Origin: Amycolatopsis antarctica
GTDB taxonomy: Bacteria; Actinomycetota; Actinomycetes; Mycobacteriales; Pseudonocardiaceae
Length of the DNA: 64,000 nucleotides
Assembly: GCF_002262875.1 (NCBI RefSeq)
Contig: NZ_NKYE01000007.1
Coordinates: 62,001 to 126,000 of the forward strand
Reading direction: 5' to 3'
The translations under genes were made by a program, and so were the position numbers. Positions within the stretch are counted from its first letter, which is position 1, and each line of letters opens with the position of its first letter. Below are positions 44,093 to 52,020 of this stretch, piece after piece. The notes below the pieces were generated by a model that was not told the origin of the DNA, ran no database searches, and saw only the letters and a program-made list of their open reading frames with translations.

Positions 44093-45190
44093 ATGTCTGT
44101 TGCCGTGCAAGCAGAGGACCACCGGACCACGGATGTGATCGGGGCGGCCGCGGCGGACATCGCCGAGGGCGCTTCCGCGCTCCCCACGTTCCGGACCCAC
44201 GGCCTGCTCGAAATGGCCGCGACCGGTACGGAAGGTACGGAGACCGCGGATCCGCGGACAGTGCTGTACGCCATCGAGGAGATCGCCTACGCCGACGGGT
44301 CGGCGGGCTGGCTGCTCGCCGCGGCCCAGAGTGCCCGCCTGCTGCACTGGGCCCCGCAGGCCGTGCGCGAGGAAGTCACCGCGGGCGCGTTCGTCACCGG
44401 ATCACCGTCGCCGGAGGGCCGGATCGAGGCCGACGGGCACGCGTACCGGATCTCCGGCCGCTGGGCTGGTGTCCCCGGCGCGGCCGAGGCGGAGTGGTTC
44501 GCCCTGCCGGTCTGGTCCGGCGAAGTGCCGACCGCCGTGTTGCTGCCCGCGGAAGCCGTACGACTGGGTTCCGCCACGGCGGGCATCGGCCTGGACGGCG
44601 CCGGTTGCCGAGACGTGCACGTGGACGAGGCGGCGGTTCCGACGGCACGGGTGATCGACCCGTTCGGCCCACCACCGTCCTCCGGCGGGTATTCCGGCAC
44701 GCTGCCCTTCGCGGCCGCCGGACGGCAGGCAGCGGTGGCCGTCGCGCTGGGCCTGGCCCGCCGCGCCCTGTACGAGTTCGCCTCCGCCGCGCGGCACCGT
44801 TCCCGGCTGGGCTCGGTCTCGCGGATGGCGGAACAGCCGCTCATGCGAAGGGATCTGAACCGGGTGGTGCAGGGTTTCCGCGCGGGGCGGGAACTTCTGC
44901 TCGCGGAGACCGCCCGCATCATCGATTCGACGGGTACACCGGCCGGTATCCCCCGAGGCACCCGCGCGAACCTGGCCGCGGCACAACTGCACGCCCAGCA
45001 GGCCGCGCACGAAGCCGTCCGATTCGCGTTCACGAAGGCAGGCGGTTCCGCACTCTACATCGGACACCCACTCGAATCGCGCTGGCGGGACAGCGAAACG
45101 GTGGGGCAGCAGTGGGTGTTCGGCCAGGTCACCGAACGTCAGGTGACCAACGCGCAGTTCGGCGACTACGTACCCCAATTCGTGTTGTGA
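44093..45190 (+). CDS. Acyl-CoA dehydrogenase-fold flavoprotein
   Basis: 365 residues, homologous to the fold of the preceding protein but without the N-terminal domain: FRTHGLLEMAATG, AIEEIAYADGSAGWLLAAAQSA, YRISGRWAGVPGAAEAEWF, then a helical C-domain ending GQQWVFGQVTERQVTNAQFGDYVPQFVL. No acyl-CoA catalytic Glu can be assigned, so a monooxygenase role or a structural partner of the 501-aa protein is likelier. A strong GGAGGGATC precedes ATG 44093. It ends 127 bp before precursor gene 1. Confidence 0.72.
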   Translation: MSVAVQAEDHRTTDVIGAAAADIAEGASALPTFRTHGLLEMAATGTEGTETADPRTVLYAIEEIAYADGSAGWLLAAAQSARLLHWAPQAVREEVTAGAFVTGSPSPEGRIEADGHAYRISGRWAGVPGAAEAEWFALPVWSGEVPTAVLLPAEAVRLGSATAGIGLDGAGCRDVHVDEAAVPTARVIDPFGPPPSSGGYSGTLPFAAAGRQAAVAVALGLARRALYEFASAARHRSRLGSVSRMAEQPLMRRDLNRVVQGFRAGRELLLAETARIIDSTGTPAGIPRGTRANLAAAQLHAQQAAHEAVRFAFTKAGGSALYIGHPLESRWRDSETVGQQWVFGQVTERQVTNAQFGDYVPQFVL

Positions 45191-45317
45191 AGGCGTCAAT
45201 CTACTGGCGTACGGACGGAAAATCACGATCCGAGATCCTTACTCTGGTGGATGAGCGGACCAGATCGCACACATATGTTTTGTCAGGCAAGGAAAACTCT
45301 GCACCTAGGAGATGACA

Positions 45318-45578
45318 ATGAGCAATGTTGAGGCGTTCGCCAATGAGAACGCGGATGGCGTGCTGAACCCGCTTCAGGTCACCACCGCTCTCGGCCCGGT
45401 TCTGGCCACCCCGGCGTACGCGGCCTACACCGCCGGTGCCGCCGCGGTGTTCACCGCGGGCCTGATCTCGGACTCGGTCGAGGACCACCACGCCGCCGAG
45501 GTCACCCCGACCGGCCCGGTGCCTGCCTACGGCTCCGTCGACGAGCTGCTGGGCATGCGCATCTCCAGCATCAACTGA
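45318..45578 (+). CDS. Linaridin-like RiPP precursor peptide 1
   Basis: 86 residues. The leader (1-29) is acidic. PVLATP at 27-32 fits the PxxxTP motif of linaridin leaders (cypemycin has PAMATP at the same junction, from memory). Cypemycin is cut before ATP; the same cut here would give a 57-residue core, ATPAYAAYTAGA onward, with 10 Ser/Thr and no Cys. Ala at core position 1 would suit N,N-dimethylation. The C-terminus has SVDELLGMR, resembling the second precursor. ATG 45318 lies 6 bases after AGGAG; ATG 45312 abuts it. A hairpin follows, then the membrane maturation gene. Confidence 0.82.
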   Translation: MSNVEAFANENADGVLNPLQVTTALGPVLATPAYAAYTAGAAAVFTAGLISDSVEDHHAAEVTPTGPVPAYGSVDELLGMRISSIN

Positions 45579-45590
45579 TCGGCTGATGCA

Positions 45591-45629
45591 ACGTGACGCC
45601 ACGGGCGAACCATTTCCGTGGCGTCACGT
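45591..45629 (+). terminator. Hairpin after precursor 1 (attenuator)
   Basis: ACGTGACGCCACGG (45591-45604) pairs perfectly with 45616-45629 around an 11-base loop, 12 bp after the precursor stop, with no T-tract. It would allow more precursor mRNA than downstream message. A diverged copy of the region (GCTGATGCA to TTCCGTGGTGTCA) recurs at 45678-45717. Confidence 0.7.
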
Positions 45630-45752
45630 CGCCCGGCACCCACTGCGGCTCAGCCGATCACGAGAATCAACAGTTCTGCTGATGCACGTGGTGTGACGGA
45701 GAAGTTCCGTGGTGTCAGGGTAATCCTCCATCGCAGACAGGGATGACTTCGC

Positions 45753-46619
45753 GTGGCCATTATCGATATTCGCAAGAACCGGTCCCCCAGGCCCATCGAC
45801 CGACGCGAACAGGACCACGCTCTCAACCGCGTCGAGCAACTCACCGGCCTCGGCGCCGCAGTCTCCTCCCTCGAATACCTCGCCTCCTCCCGTGACTTCG
45901 ACCGGGGAGAGCTGCTGAGCTGGGAGACGGCCCGCACCCGGTACCGCTGGATGTCCGGCAAGTCCGAGAAGGCTCTCGCCGCCGTCTTCGACAAGCCCGG
46001 TATCCAGGTTCTGTTCGGTATGCGCGTGTTCGCGGCCGCCACCCTGATGAACCCGAGGGCGTCCGCGCAGAGCAAGACCGCGGCGGCGACGTATCTGGCC
46101 GGGACCAACTTCGCCGTGCACGCCCGCAGCCCGTACGGCTCCGACGGCTCGGAGACCGTACTCACGATCTCGCTGACCACGCTGGCGCTGAGCCGCTGGT
46201 TCGGCGCGGACCCGCGCGCCCGCCAGGCGTGCCTGTGGTTCATCGCCGCGCAGTCCTGCCTTTCCTACGGCATCGCCGGTGCCGCCAAAGCGATCTCCCC
46301 GGTGTGGCGTGACGGCAGCGCGGTGCGGGACATCTTCCGTACCAAGATGTTCGGCCACAAGCTGGCCTTCTCCGTCCTGCGCGACCGGCCGCGGATGGCC
46401 CGCGCGCTCGGCCAGGTCACGATCGTCGGCGAGACGCTGTTCCCGCTCGTACTGGTCGCCCCGAAGCCGATCGCCCGCGCGCTGATCGGCGTCGGCGCGG
46501 GCTTCCACGTCGGTAACGCCGTCGGCATGGGGCTCAACCGCTTCGTCTGGGCGTTCCTCGGAACGTATCCGGCGATCATCTACTGCTCGCGGGCCCTCGG
46601 ACGCGGGAAGAAGCAGTGA
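45753..46619 (+). CDS. HTTM/LinL-like polytopic membrane protein, copy 1
   Basis: 288 residues with several membrane helices. The block WFIAAQSCLSYGIAGAAKAISPVWRDGSAVRDIF is typical of HTTM-type proteins (related to vitamin K-dependent gamma-carboxylase), and LFPLVLVAPKPIARALIGVGAGFHVGNA follows. It is clearly homologous to the protein at 53778. In linaridin clusters a membrane protein (CypL/LinL) acts with the hydrolase-like LinH in modifying the peptide (dehydration and/or epimerisation are proposed). That equivalence rests on context and memory. GTG 45753; the stop overlaps the exporter start. Confidence 0.72.
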   Translation: MAIIDIRKNRSPRPIDRREQDHALNRVEQLTGLGAAVSSLEYLASSRDFDRGELLSWETARTRYRWMSGKSEKALAAVFDKPGIQVLFGMRVFAAATLMNPRASAQSKTAAATYLAGTNFAVHARSPYGSDGSETVLTISLTTLALSRWFGADPRARQACLWFIAAQSCLSYGIAGAAKAISPVWRDGSAVRDIFRTKMFGHKLAFSVLRDRPRMARALGQVTIVGETLFPLVLVAPKPIARALIGVGAGFHVGNAVGMGLNRFVWAFLGTYPAIIYCSRALGRGKKQ

Positions 46620-48544
46620 CCATGACCGCCGCACAGGCGACGGCCCCGCACGGTGACGTCGCACCGCACCGGCTCGACTCCGAGGGCAACGTCGACTGGG
46701 TCGGGGCGATCACCCGCAGGCACACCTGGAAGATCATCGGCGCGGTGGTGCTCGGCCTGTTCGCCGCGGCGGCGGGACTCGCCCAACCGGCGCTGATCGG
46801 CCAGCTCATCTCCGCGGTCGGCTCCAACGCCGACATGCTGATCCCGATCATCGTGGTGCTGGCACTGTTCTGCGCGGAGGCCGCGCTCACCGCGTTCCAG
46901 GCGTACTCGATGGGCCGTACCGGTGAGCGCATCGTCTACGAGACGCGCACGGCGCTGATCGAGAAGGTGCTGTTCTCCGACGTCAAGGCGTTCACGAAGC
47001 TCCGGCTCGGCGACATCTCCTCGCGCATCGTCGCGGACACGTCGATGCTGAAGATCGCGCTCTCGCAGAGCCTCGCCTCGATCCTGGTCGATGCCGCCAT
47101 GCTGATCGGCGGCCTCGTCCTGATGTTCCTGATCGACCCGTTGCTGCTGGGCGTGACCGCGTTGTGCATGACGGTCTCCAGCGTGCTCTCGCTGATCCTG
47201 GCGCGCAGGCTGCGCAAGGTCGCGCAGAAGCAGCGTTCGATCATGGGCGAGTTCGGCGCCGACCTGCACCGCGCGATGGGGGCCATGACCACGGTCAAGG
47301 CCTGCCGCGCGGAATCCCTGGAAAGCAACCGGATCGGCGGGCTTGCGCTGTCGGCCCGCCGATCCGGCATCAAGGTCAGCGCCCTCAGCTCGCTGCTGTC
47401 CCCCGCGATGAGCATCGGCCTGCAGGCCTCACTGGCCGCGGTGATCGTCACCGGCATGGGCAGGGTCGCCACCGGCACGATGGAGGCGGCCGACCTGACC
47501 GCGTTCATCATGTACCTGTTCTACCTGGTGTCACCGCTGGTCACGCTGTTCATGGGGATCGGCCAGCTCCAGCAGGGCCGCGCCGCGATCGCCAGGATCA
47601 ACGAACTCGCCGCGGTCGATCAGGAGGCGCCGGTGCGGCTGCCCGCCGACGCGGCGGCGGTCACCGGACGCCCCAGCGAGATCGTCTCCGCGCAGGACAC
47701 CGTGGTACACGGCAAGCGGGGCGTCGAGTTCCAGCAGGTGAGCTTCGGCTACGAGGACGAGCCCACGCTGGACGGGGTCTCGTTCGCCGTGCCACCGCGC
47801 GGACTGACCGCGATCGTCGGGCCGTCCGGAGCGGGCAAGACGACGCTGCTGCAGTTGCTGATGCGCTTCTACCCGATGCAGGGCGGACGGATCCTGCTCA
47901 ACGGCGAGAACGTCGAGTCGATCCCGGTGAACGTGCTGCGCGGTCTCGTCGGCTACGTACAGCAGGAGAGCACCACCCTGCACGGCACGATCGGCGACAA
48001 CCTCGTCTACGGCGAGGAGCACGCCACCACCGCCGAGGTCGAGCGGGCACTGTGGCTCAGCGGCCTGGACGGCATGGTGAGCAGGCTGCCGAAGGGACTG
48101 CAGACGCCGCTCGGGGACAGCGGCGTCGGTCTCTCCGGCGGTCAGCGTCAGCGGCTGTCCATCGCCAGGATGCTGATCCGCAGGCCCACCGTCCTGCTGC
48201 TGGACGAGGCGACGTCCAATCTGGACTCCGAGTCGGAACTGACGCTGCGCAACACCATCCGCAACGTGGCGAACGAGTGCAGTGTCATCAGCGTCGCGCA
48301 CCGCATGTCGACCGTCGTCGACGCGGGGAAGATCGTGGTGATGGACCAGGGGCGGGTCCAGTCGATCGGTTCGCACATCGAACTCATGCGGTCCAGCCCG
48401 CTCTACCAGCGTCTGACGTCCATCCAGTTCAGCGCCCAGGCTCCGGCCCAGCACTCACCGAACGGCAGCAACGGCTCCGCCGCGCCGAACGGTGCACCAC
48501 GCCGGGAGGCGGGGCACGCACCCATCATCCGAGGAGGTCGGTGA
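46616..48544 (+). CDS. ABC exporter, fused membrane and ATPase domains (LinT-like)
   Basis: 642 residues. Six membrane helices (about 35-330) are followed by an NBD with Walker A GPSGAGKTTLLQLL, Q-loop VQQES, signature LSGGQRQRLSI, Walker B VLLLDEATSNLDSE and the H-loop AHRMS. There is no N-terminal C39 peptidase domain, so leader removal must happen elsewhere. Probably a homodimer that exports the mature peptide and gives self-protection. GTGA overlap with the LinL-like gene. Confidence 0.9.
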   Translation: MTMTAAQATAPHGDVAPHRLDSEGNVDWVGAITRRHTWKIIGAVVLGLFAAAAGLAQPALIGQLISAVGSNADMLIPIIVVLALFCAEAALTAFQAYSMGRTGERIVYETRTALIEKVLFSDVKAFTKLRLGDISSRIVADTSMLKIALSQSLASILVDAAMLIGGLVLMFLIDPLLLGVTALCMTVSSVLSLILARRLRKVAQKQRSIMGEFGADLHRAMGAMTTVKACRAESLESNRIGGLALSARRSGIKVSALSSLLSPAMSIGLQASLAAVIVTGMGRVATGTMEAADLTAFIMYLFYLVSPLVTLFMGIGQLQQGRAAIARINELAAVDQEAPVRLPADAAAVTGRPSEIVSAQDTVVHGKRGVEFQQVSFGYEDEPTLDGVSFAVPPRGLTAIVGPSGAGKTTLLQLLMRFYPMQGGRILLNGENVESIPVNVLRGLVGYVQQESTTLHGTIGDNLVYGEEHATTAEVERALWLSGLDGMVSRLPKGLQTPLGDSGVGLSGGQRQRLSIARMLIRRPTVLLLDEATSNLDSESELTLRNTIRNVANECSVISVAHRMSTVVDAGKIVVMDQGRVQSIGSHIELMRSSPLYQRLTSIQFSAQAPAQHSPNGSNGSAAPNGAPRREAGHAPIIRGGR

Positions 48545-49488
48545 CGATCATGGTCCGCACCAGCACCGTTCCCAGCGAACCGGCAGGACGACTCGTCGAC
48601 GTCGGAGACGGGAAGCGGCACGCCCTCATCCGGGGCCGGACGACCACCGCGCCGACCGTCGTCTTCGAGAGCGGGCTCGCGTCCCCCCTGCAGACCTGGT
48701 CATGGGTCCAGGAGTCGCTGGCCGCCGACACCCGCACGATCAGCTACGAGCGGGCCGGGTGCGGCTGGAGCGACACCGGCAAGGGCCCGCGCTCGATACC
48801 CCGGCTGGCCGAGGATCTCGACCGCGTCCTCGACGGCCTGGAGGTGAACGAGCCGGTGGTGCTCGTCGCGCACTCGTTCGGCGGGTTGGTCGCGCGCAGG
48901 CTGGCCGACACCCGGCCGGAGCGGGTCGCGGGCGTCCTGTTCGTGGACGCGATGCATCCGGAGGAGCTGCGCCGGTCGGCCACGCAGCGCCGGGGCACCG
49001 CCTGGCTTGAGCAGTCGCTCAAGGTCTCCGCGCTCAAGGCGATGACCGGTTTCGGGAAGCGACAGATCGACGAACGGTTCACCGACCTGCCACCGACCGC
49101 CGCCCAGCACGCTCGTTCCCGGCTGCACGTGGGTGCCATGTGGCGATCCGCCGCCGCGGAGCTGGTGTCCTGGAAGAACGCCGACCCGGCGGAGCTGGTC
49201 ACCGGCCGTTTCCCGCGCGGCGCGCCGGTGGGCGTCGTCATCTCCGGCGAGTCGCTGCGCAACGACGTGGCACACCGCAAGCTGCAGGACGAACTGCTCC
49301 AGCTCTCCGACCAGTCGTTCGCCTCGGTGGTGCGCGAGGCGTCCCACTTCGGCCTGCTGCTGGCGCAGGAGTGGGCGGCGGCGGTGACGAAGGCGACGCG
49401 GGACGTGCTCGGCCTGGTGGCCGGCGTGCCCGCCAGCGGGCAACAACCCGTCGACAAGGCACAGGGTGGAGGGCAGGGCGATGTCTAG
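48541..49488 (+). CDS. Alpha/beta-hydrolase-fold LinH-like protein, copy 1
   Basis: 315 residues. VVFESGLASPLQTWSWVQ opens the fold, the nucleophile elbow is LVAHSFGGL (Ser112) and the late His lies in REASHFGLL. It is homologous to the protein at 54668 throughout. Linaridin clusters always encode a hydrolase-like protein (CypH/LegH), which is not a peptidase but takes part in core modification with LinL. GTG 48541 overlaps the exporter stop, and the end overlaps the next gene by 8 bases, so all are tightly coupled. Confidence 0.78.
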   Translation: MTIMVRTSTVPSEPAGRLVDVGDGKRHALIRGRTTTAPTVVFESGLASPLQTWSWVQESLAADTRTISYERAGCGWSDTGKGPRSIPRLAEDLDRVLDGLEVNEPVVLVAHSFGGLVARRLADTRPERVAGVLFVDAMHPEELRRSATQRRGTAWLEQSLKVSALKAMTGFGKRQIDERFTDLPPTAAQHARSRLHVGAMWRSAAAELVSWKNADPAELVTGRFPRGAPVGVVISGESLRNDVAHRKLQDELLQLSDQSFASVVREASHFGLLLAQEWAAAVTKATRDVLGLVAGVPASGQQPVDKAQGGGQGDV

Positions 49489-50074
49489 GAAGACCGCACG
49501 GCACGTGCTCTACGGGGTGTTCGCGAGCTGGTTCGGCCTCACCGTGGTCGGCCAGAAGCTGTACCGCGACTCCAGCAAGACCAGCGTGTGGGACAAGCTG
49601 TACCTGTTCATCCCGGACTGGCGCTTCTTCGCCCCGAATCCCGGCATCCACGATCACCACCTGCTGATGCGCGACAAGCTCGCCGACGGCACCGTCACCG
49701 GCTGGCAGGAGTACAGCAAGGTGGAGGAGCGGACCCTGTTGCACTCGGTGTGGCATCCGCACCGCCGCGCCGAGAAGGCCGTGTTCGACACCTCGGCGGA
49801 ACTGCTGCGCTTCATCGGCCAGCACGGTCACCTCAGCGGCAACGCCGACCCGACCGTGCAACTCTCCGTGCCGTACCTGACGTTGCTCTCGCACCTCACC
49901 AGTCGCAAGCACCACCCGGAGGCCGTCCAGACGCAGTTCCTCATCGCCGTCTCGGGCGGCTACGAGGTGGAGGACGAGCCGACGATGGTGTTCCTGTCCG
50001 AGTTCCACTCCGTCGGGACGCCTCCGGCGGCGCAGCGCGCCGAGGCGACCGGGGACGTGCAGCGGACGCCGTGA
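49481..50074 (+). CDS. LinE-like small protein (IPDWRFFAPNP family), copy 1
   Basis: 197 residues. A hydrophobic N-terminal helix (about 8-25) precedes IPDWRFFAPNP (44-54), then LLMRDKLADGTVTGWQEY and SVWHPHRRAEKAVFDT. It is homologous to the protein at 55698. In cypemycin the matching part seems fused to CypH, whereas in legonaridin-type clusters it is separate (LegE), from memory. The exact role is unknown. ATG 49481 lies behind GGAGGGCAGGG. Confidence 0.75.
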   Translation: MSRKTARHVLYGVFASWFGLTVVGQKLYRDSSKTSVWDKLYLFIPDWRFFAPNPGIHDHHLLMRDKLADGTVTGWQEYSKVEERTLLHSVWHPHRRAEKAVFDTSAELLRFIGQHGHLSGNADPTVQLSVPYLTLLSHLTSRKHHPEAVQTQFLIAVSGGYEVEDEPTMVFLSEFHSVGTPPAAQRAEATGDVQRTP

Positions 50075-51312
50075 GTACGGTCCCTTCCGAGCCCCCGGCC
50101 CCGGCCGACGTGGTGGTGGTCGGCGGCGGCGCCAGCGGCGCCGCCGTCGCCGCGTTGCTGTCCCTGCGCGGTTTCCGGGTGTGCCTGCTCGAACGGGAGT
50201 CCTCCGCGGCACCGGCCGGGGCCGAGGCGCTGTATCCCGGCGTCCAGCCGCTGCTGGCCGAACTCGGACTGCGGGACCGGATGGCCGGAATCGGCGCCGT
50301 ACGCTCCCGATACGCCGTGTTCGACCGCGGGAACGGGGCCGAGCCGTCCCGTAGCGACCTCGCCGAATCCGGCCCGTTCGGCTTCGGCTATCACGTCCAC
50401 TACCGGGCGTTCAGCGAGCTGCTGCTGGACCGTGCCCGGGAACTCGGCGCGACCGTGCGCCGCGGGGTGACCGTGCTGGGCCCGGTGTGCGCCGACGGTG
50501 CCGTGGCCGGGGTGCGATCCCGTGGCTCGGAGGAGGTCGTCACCGAGTGGGCGGCGGCGATCGTGGTCGATGCCAGCGGACCCGAGCGCGCGGTGGCCGG
50601 GCATCTCGCCGCGACCGAACCGGATCCGGGTGGGCAGCTGCTGAGCACGGAGCCGGTCGCGCGAGCGGAGTCGGCCGAACCACCGGATCCGCACAGTTTC
50701 GTGATCGCGAGGTTGCCGCACGAGGCGGGATGGTCCTGGTCGATACCGCTCGGCCAGGGCAACGTCGAGCACGGGACCTTGCTGCCGGTGCCGACGGACG
50801 GGCAGACACCGGAATCCACAGGGTCCGGTGCGGTTCGCCGGTGGCGCGGCTACCGTGCCGCCGAGCTCGCCGGTACGGGCTGGCTGAGCGTCGGTGACGC
50901 GGCCGGTCTCGCCGATCCGCTGTTCCTGACGCCGTCGACGATCGCCCTGCTGGCGGCTCAGGCCGCAGCCGACGCGGTCGAGGCGGCGCTGGCCGAAGGA
51001 CGGCGGACGGTGGCGGACGGTTACCAGAAGTCGTACGAGGAGATCCTGGCCGGTGCCCGGCAGTTCGCCGCGTTCTGGTTGGCGCCGGAACGCCGGGAGG
51101 AGGACGAGGTCGCGCTCGCGCGCAGTCTGACGGCCCTGCTGAACGCCTCGGACGGGGCCGCCACGTTTGCCTGGATGCGCGGTGCGCTGGACGGGACACA
51201 TCCGCTACTCGACGCCCAGTCCCCGCAGGGACCATTGGTCGCCTCTCTCGCGATGCCGCGGCGATCGACCTCCTCCTTTTGCAGCGCGGCAAAGCGACAA
51301 TCGTTCACATGA
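50071..51312 (+). CDS. FAD-dependent oxidoreductase, halogenase-like
   Basis: 413 residues of the PHBH/flavin-halogenase fold. VVVVGGGASGAAVAALL (GGGASG at 18-23) binds FAD, GWLSVGDAAGLADPLFLTPS (about 270-289) is the GD motif, and WSWSIP (221-226) matches the WxWxIP motif of flavin halogenases. The halogenase GES/GEA element and its catalytic Lys are not seen (GAEALYPG and AVRSRYAVF stand there), so halogenation is doubtful. It may oxidise or reduce the peptide or sugar. GTGA overlap with the LinE-like gene; it ends 72 bp before precursor 2. Confidence 0.72.
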   Translation: MSTVPSEPPAPADVVVVGGGASGAAVAALLSLRGFRVCLLERESSAAPAGAEALYPGVQPLLAELGLRDRMAGIGAVRSRYAVFDRGNGAEPSRSDLAESGPFGFGYHVHYRAFSELLLDRARELGATVRRGVTVLGPVCADGAVAGVRSRGSEEVVTEWAAAIVVDASGPERAVAGHLAATEPDPGGQLLSTEPVARAESAEPPDPHSFVIARLPHEAGWSWSIPLGQGNVEHGTLLPVPTDGQTPESTGSGAVRRWRGYRAAELAGTGWLSVGDAAGLADPLFLTPSTIALLAAQAAADAVEAALAEGRRTVADGYQKSYEEILAGARQFAAFWLAPERREEDEVALARSLTALLNASDGAATFAWMRGALDGTHPLLDAQSPQGPLVASLAMPRRSTSSFCSAAKRQSFT

Positions 51313-51350
51313 TGGATGCGAGACAATATGAGACCAGTAGGATTTCCACT

Positions 51351-51367
51351 GATCAATACCATTGATC
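51351..51367 (+). promoter_or_regulatory. Inverted repeat before precursor 2
   Basis: GATCAAT-ACC-ATTGATC is a perfect 7-bp inverted repeat immediately upstream of the Shine-Dalgarno (GGAGGA at about 51373) of precursor 2. It may be an operator for the LuxR-type regulator or a leader hairpin. Confidence 0.5.
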
Positions 51368-51384
51368 GAAATGGAGGAATTGGA

Positions 51385-51654
51385 ATGAACGGAATCGAGA
51401 AGGCTGCCCAGGTAGCGTTTCAGAAGACTGAGGGCGTTCTTCGTCCATTCGAGCGTGTGAGTGGTAACGCCCCTGTCCTGGCGACCCCCGCGGCTGCCGC
51501 GGTGGTCGCCTCGGCTACCGCGCTGTACGCGGCGGGCAACATGGTCACCGACCTGGTGGGCCAGGAGTCCGCGGTCAAGAACCCGGGCATCAACCTGGCC
51601 GGCAGGTCCGGCGCGGAGCTGCTGAACATTCGCGCCGAGGGTCTGCGCGGCTGA
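51385..51654 (+). CDS. Linaridin-like RiPP precursor peptide 2
   Basis: 89 residues. PVLATP at 30-35 repeats the motif of precursor 1 exactly, and from Ala33 (ATPAAAAVVASATALY) to the end is again 57 residues. The predicted core has 6 Ser/Thr and no Cys. The end SGAELLNIRAEGLRG shares ELLxxR with precursor 1. The leaders differ, so the peptides are diverged paralogues. ATG 51385 was chosen for its strong GGAGGA. An earlier in-frame start is possible but would lack a ribosome site. Two hairpins follow. Confidence 0.82.
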   Translation: MNGIEKAAQVAFQKTEGVLRPFERVSGNAPVLATPAAAAVVASATALYAAGNMVTDLVGQESAVKNPGINLAGRSGAELLNIRAEGLRG

Positions 51655-51682
51655 TTCAGTAGTCCTACGGGGCAAACTGCGA

Positions 51683-51753
51683 TGGAGGAGTTCATCGGGA
51701 TTTCTGCCTGGTGAACTCCTCCATTCGCGGTGACTGAAAGCTCGCAGTCACCG
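51683..51753 (+). terminator. Two successive hairpins after precursor 2
   Basis: TGGAGGAGTTCA (51683-51694) pairs with 51712-51723 around a 17-base loop. CGGTGACTG (51728-51736) pairs with 51745-51753 around an 8-base loop. They probably stabilise or terminate the precursor message, as at precursor 1. Confidence 0.72.
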
Positions 51754-51825
51754 GGCCGGCCGAGTTGCCATGACGCTACTCCCGTGTGACCATCAGACAA
51801 TTATCTACCCGGAATAGGAGATGCC

Positions 51826-51996
51826 ATGACTTCCAATGAAGCCGGATCGAAGAAGCACACCGTCGAATACTTCACCGCGATAGGCATAGCGCTGGGCTTC
51901 GGCGCCGGCATGCTCTTCGACCAGATCATCATCGGCCTGGCGATCGGCCTGGCGGTGGGCGTCATCCTCGGCTTCGTCGTGTCAGGTCGCAAGTAA
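51826..51996 (+). CDS. Small glycine-zipper membrane peptide, 56 aa
   Basis: A charged start (MTSNEAGSKKHTVEYF) is followed by two Gly-rich hydrophobic segments, IGIALGFGAGMLF and IIIGLAIGLAVGVILGFVV, around a DQ turn and ends SGRK. The AATAGGAG ribosome site is well placed. It has no PxxxTP motif, so it is not a third precursor of the same type. Similar small Gly-zipper proteins occur widely. Here an immunity or assembly role in the membrane is possible but unproven. Confidence 0.75.
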   Translation: MTSNEAGSKKHTVEYFTAIGIALGFGAGMLFDQIIIGLAIGLAVGVILGFVVSGRK

Positions 51997-52020
51997 GGCC
52001 GACGCCCACCGTCCGAACGC

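Noticed and set aside
50071..51312. True flavin-dependent halogenase
   Set aside because: WxWxIP is present, but the GES/GEA element and catalytic Lys are not visible, so I call it only halogenase-like.
51826..51996. Third RiPP precursor
   Set aside because: No PxxxTP motif, no Ser/Thr-rich core and two membrane segments; better read as a small membrane protein.
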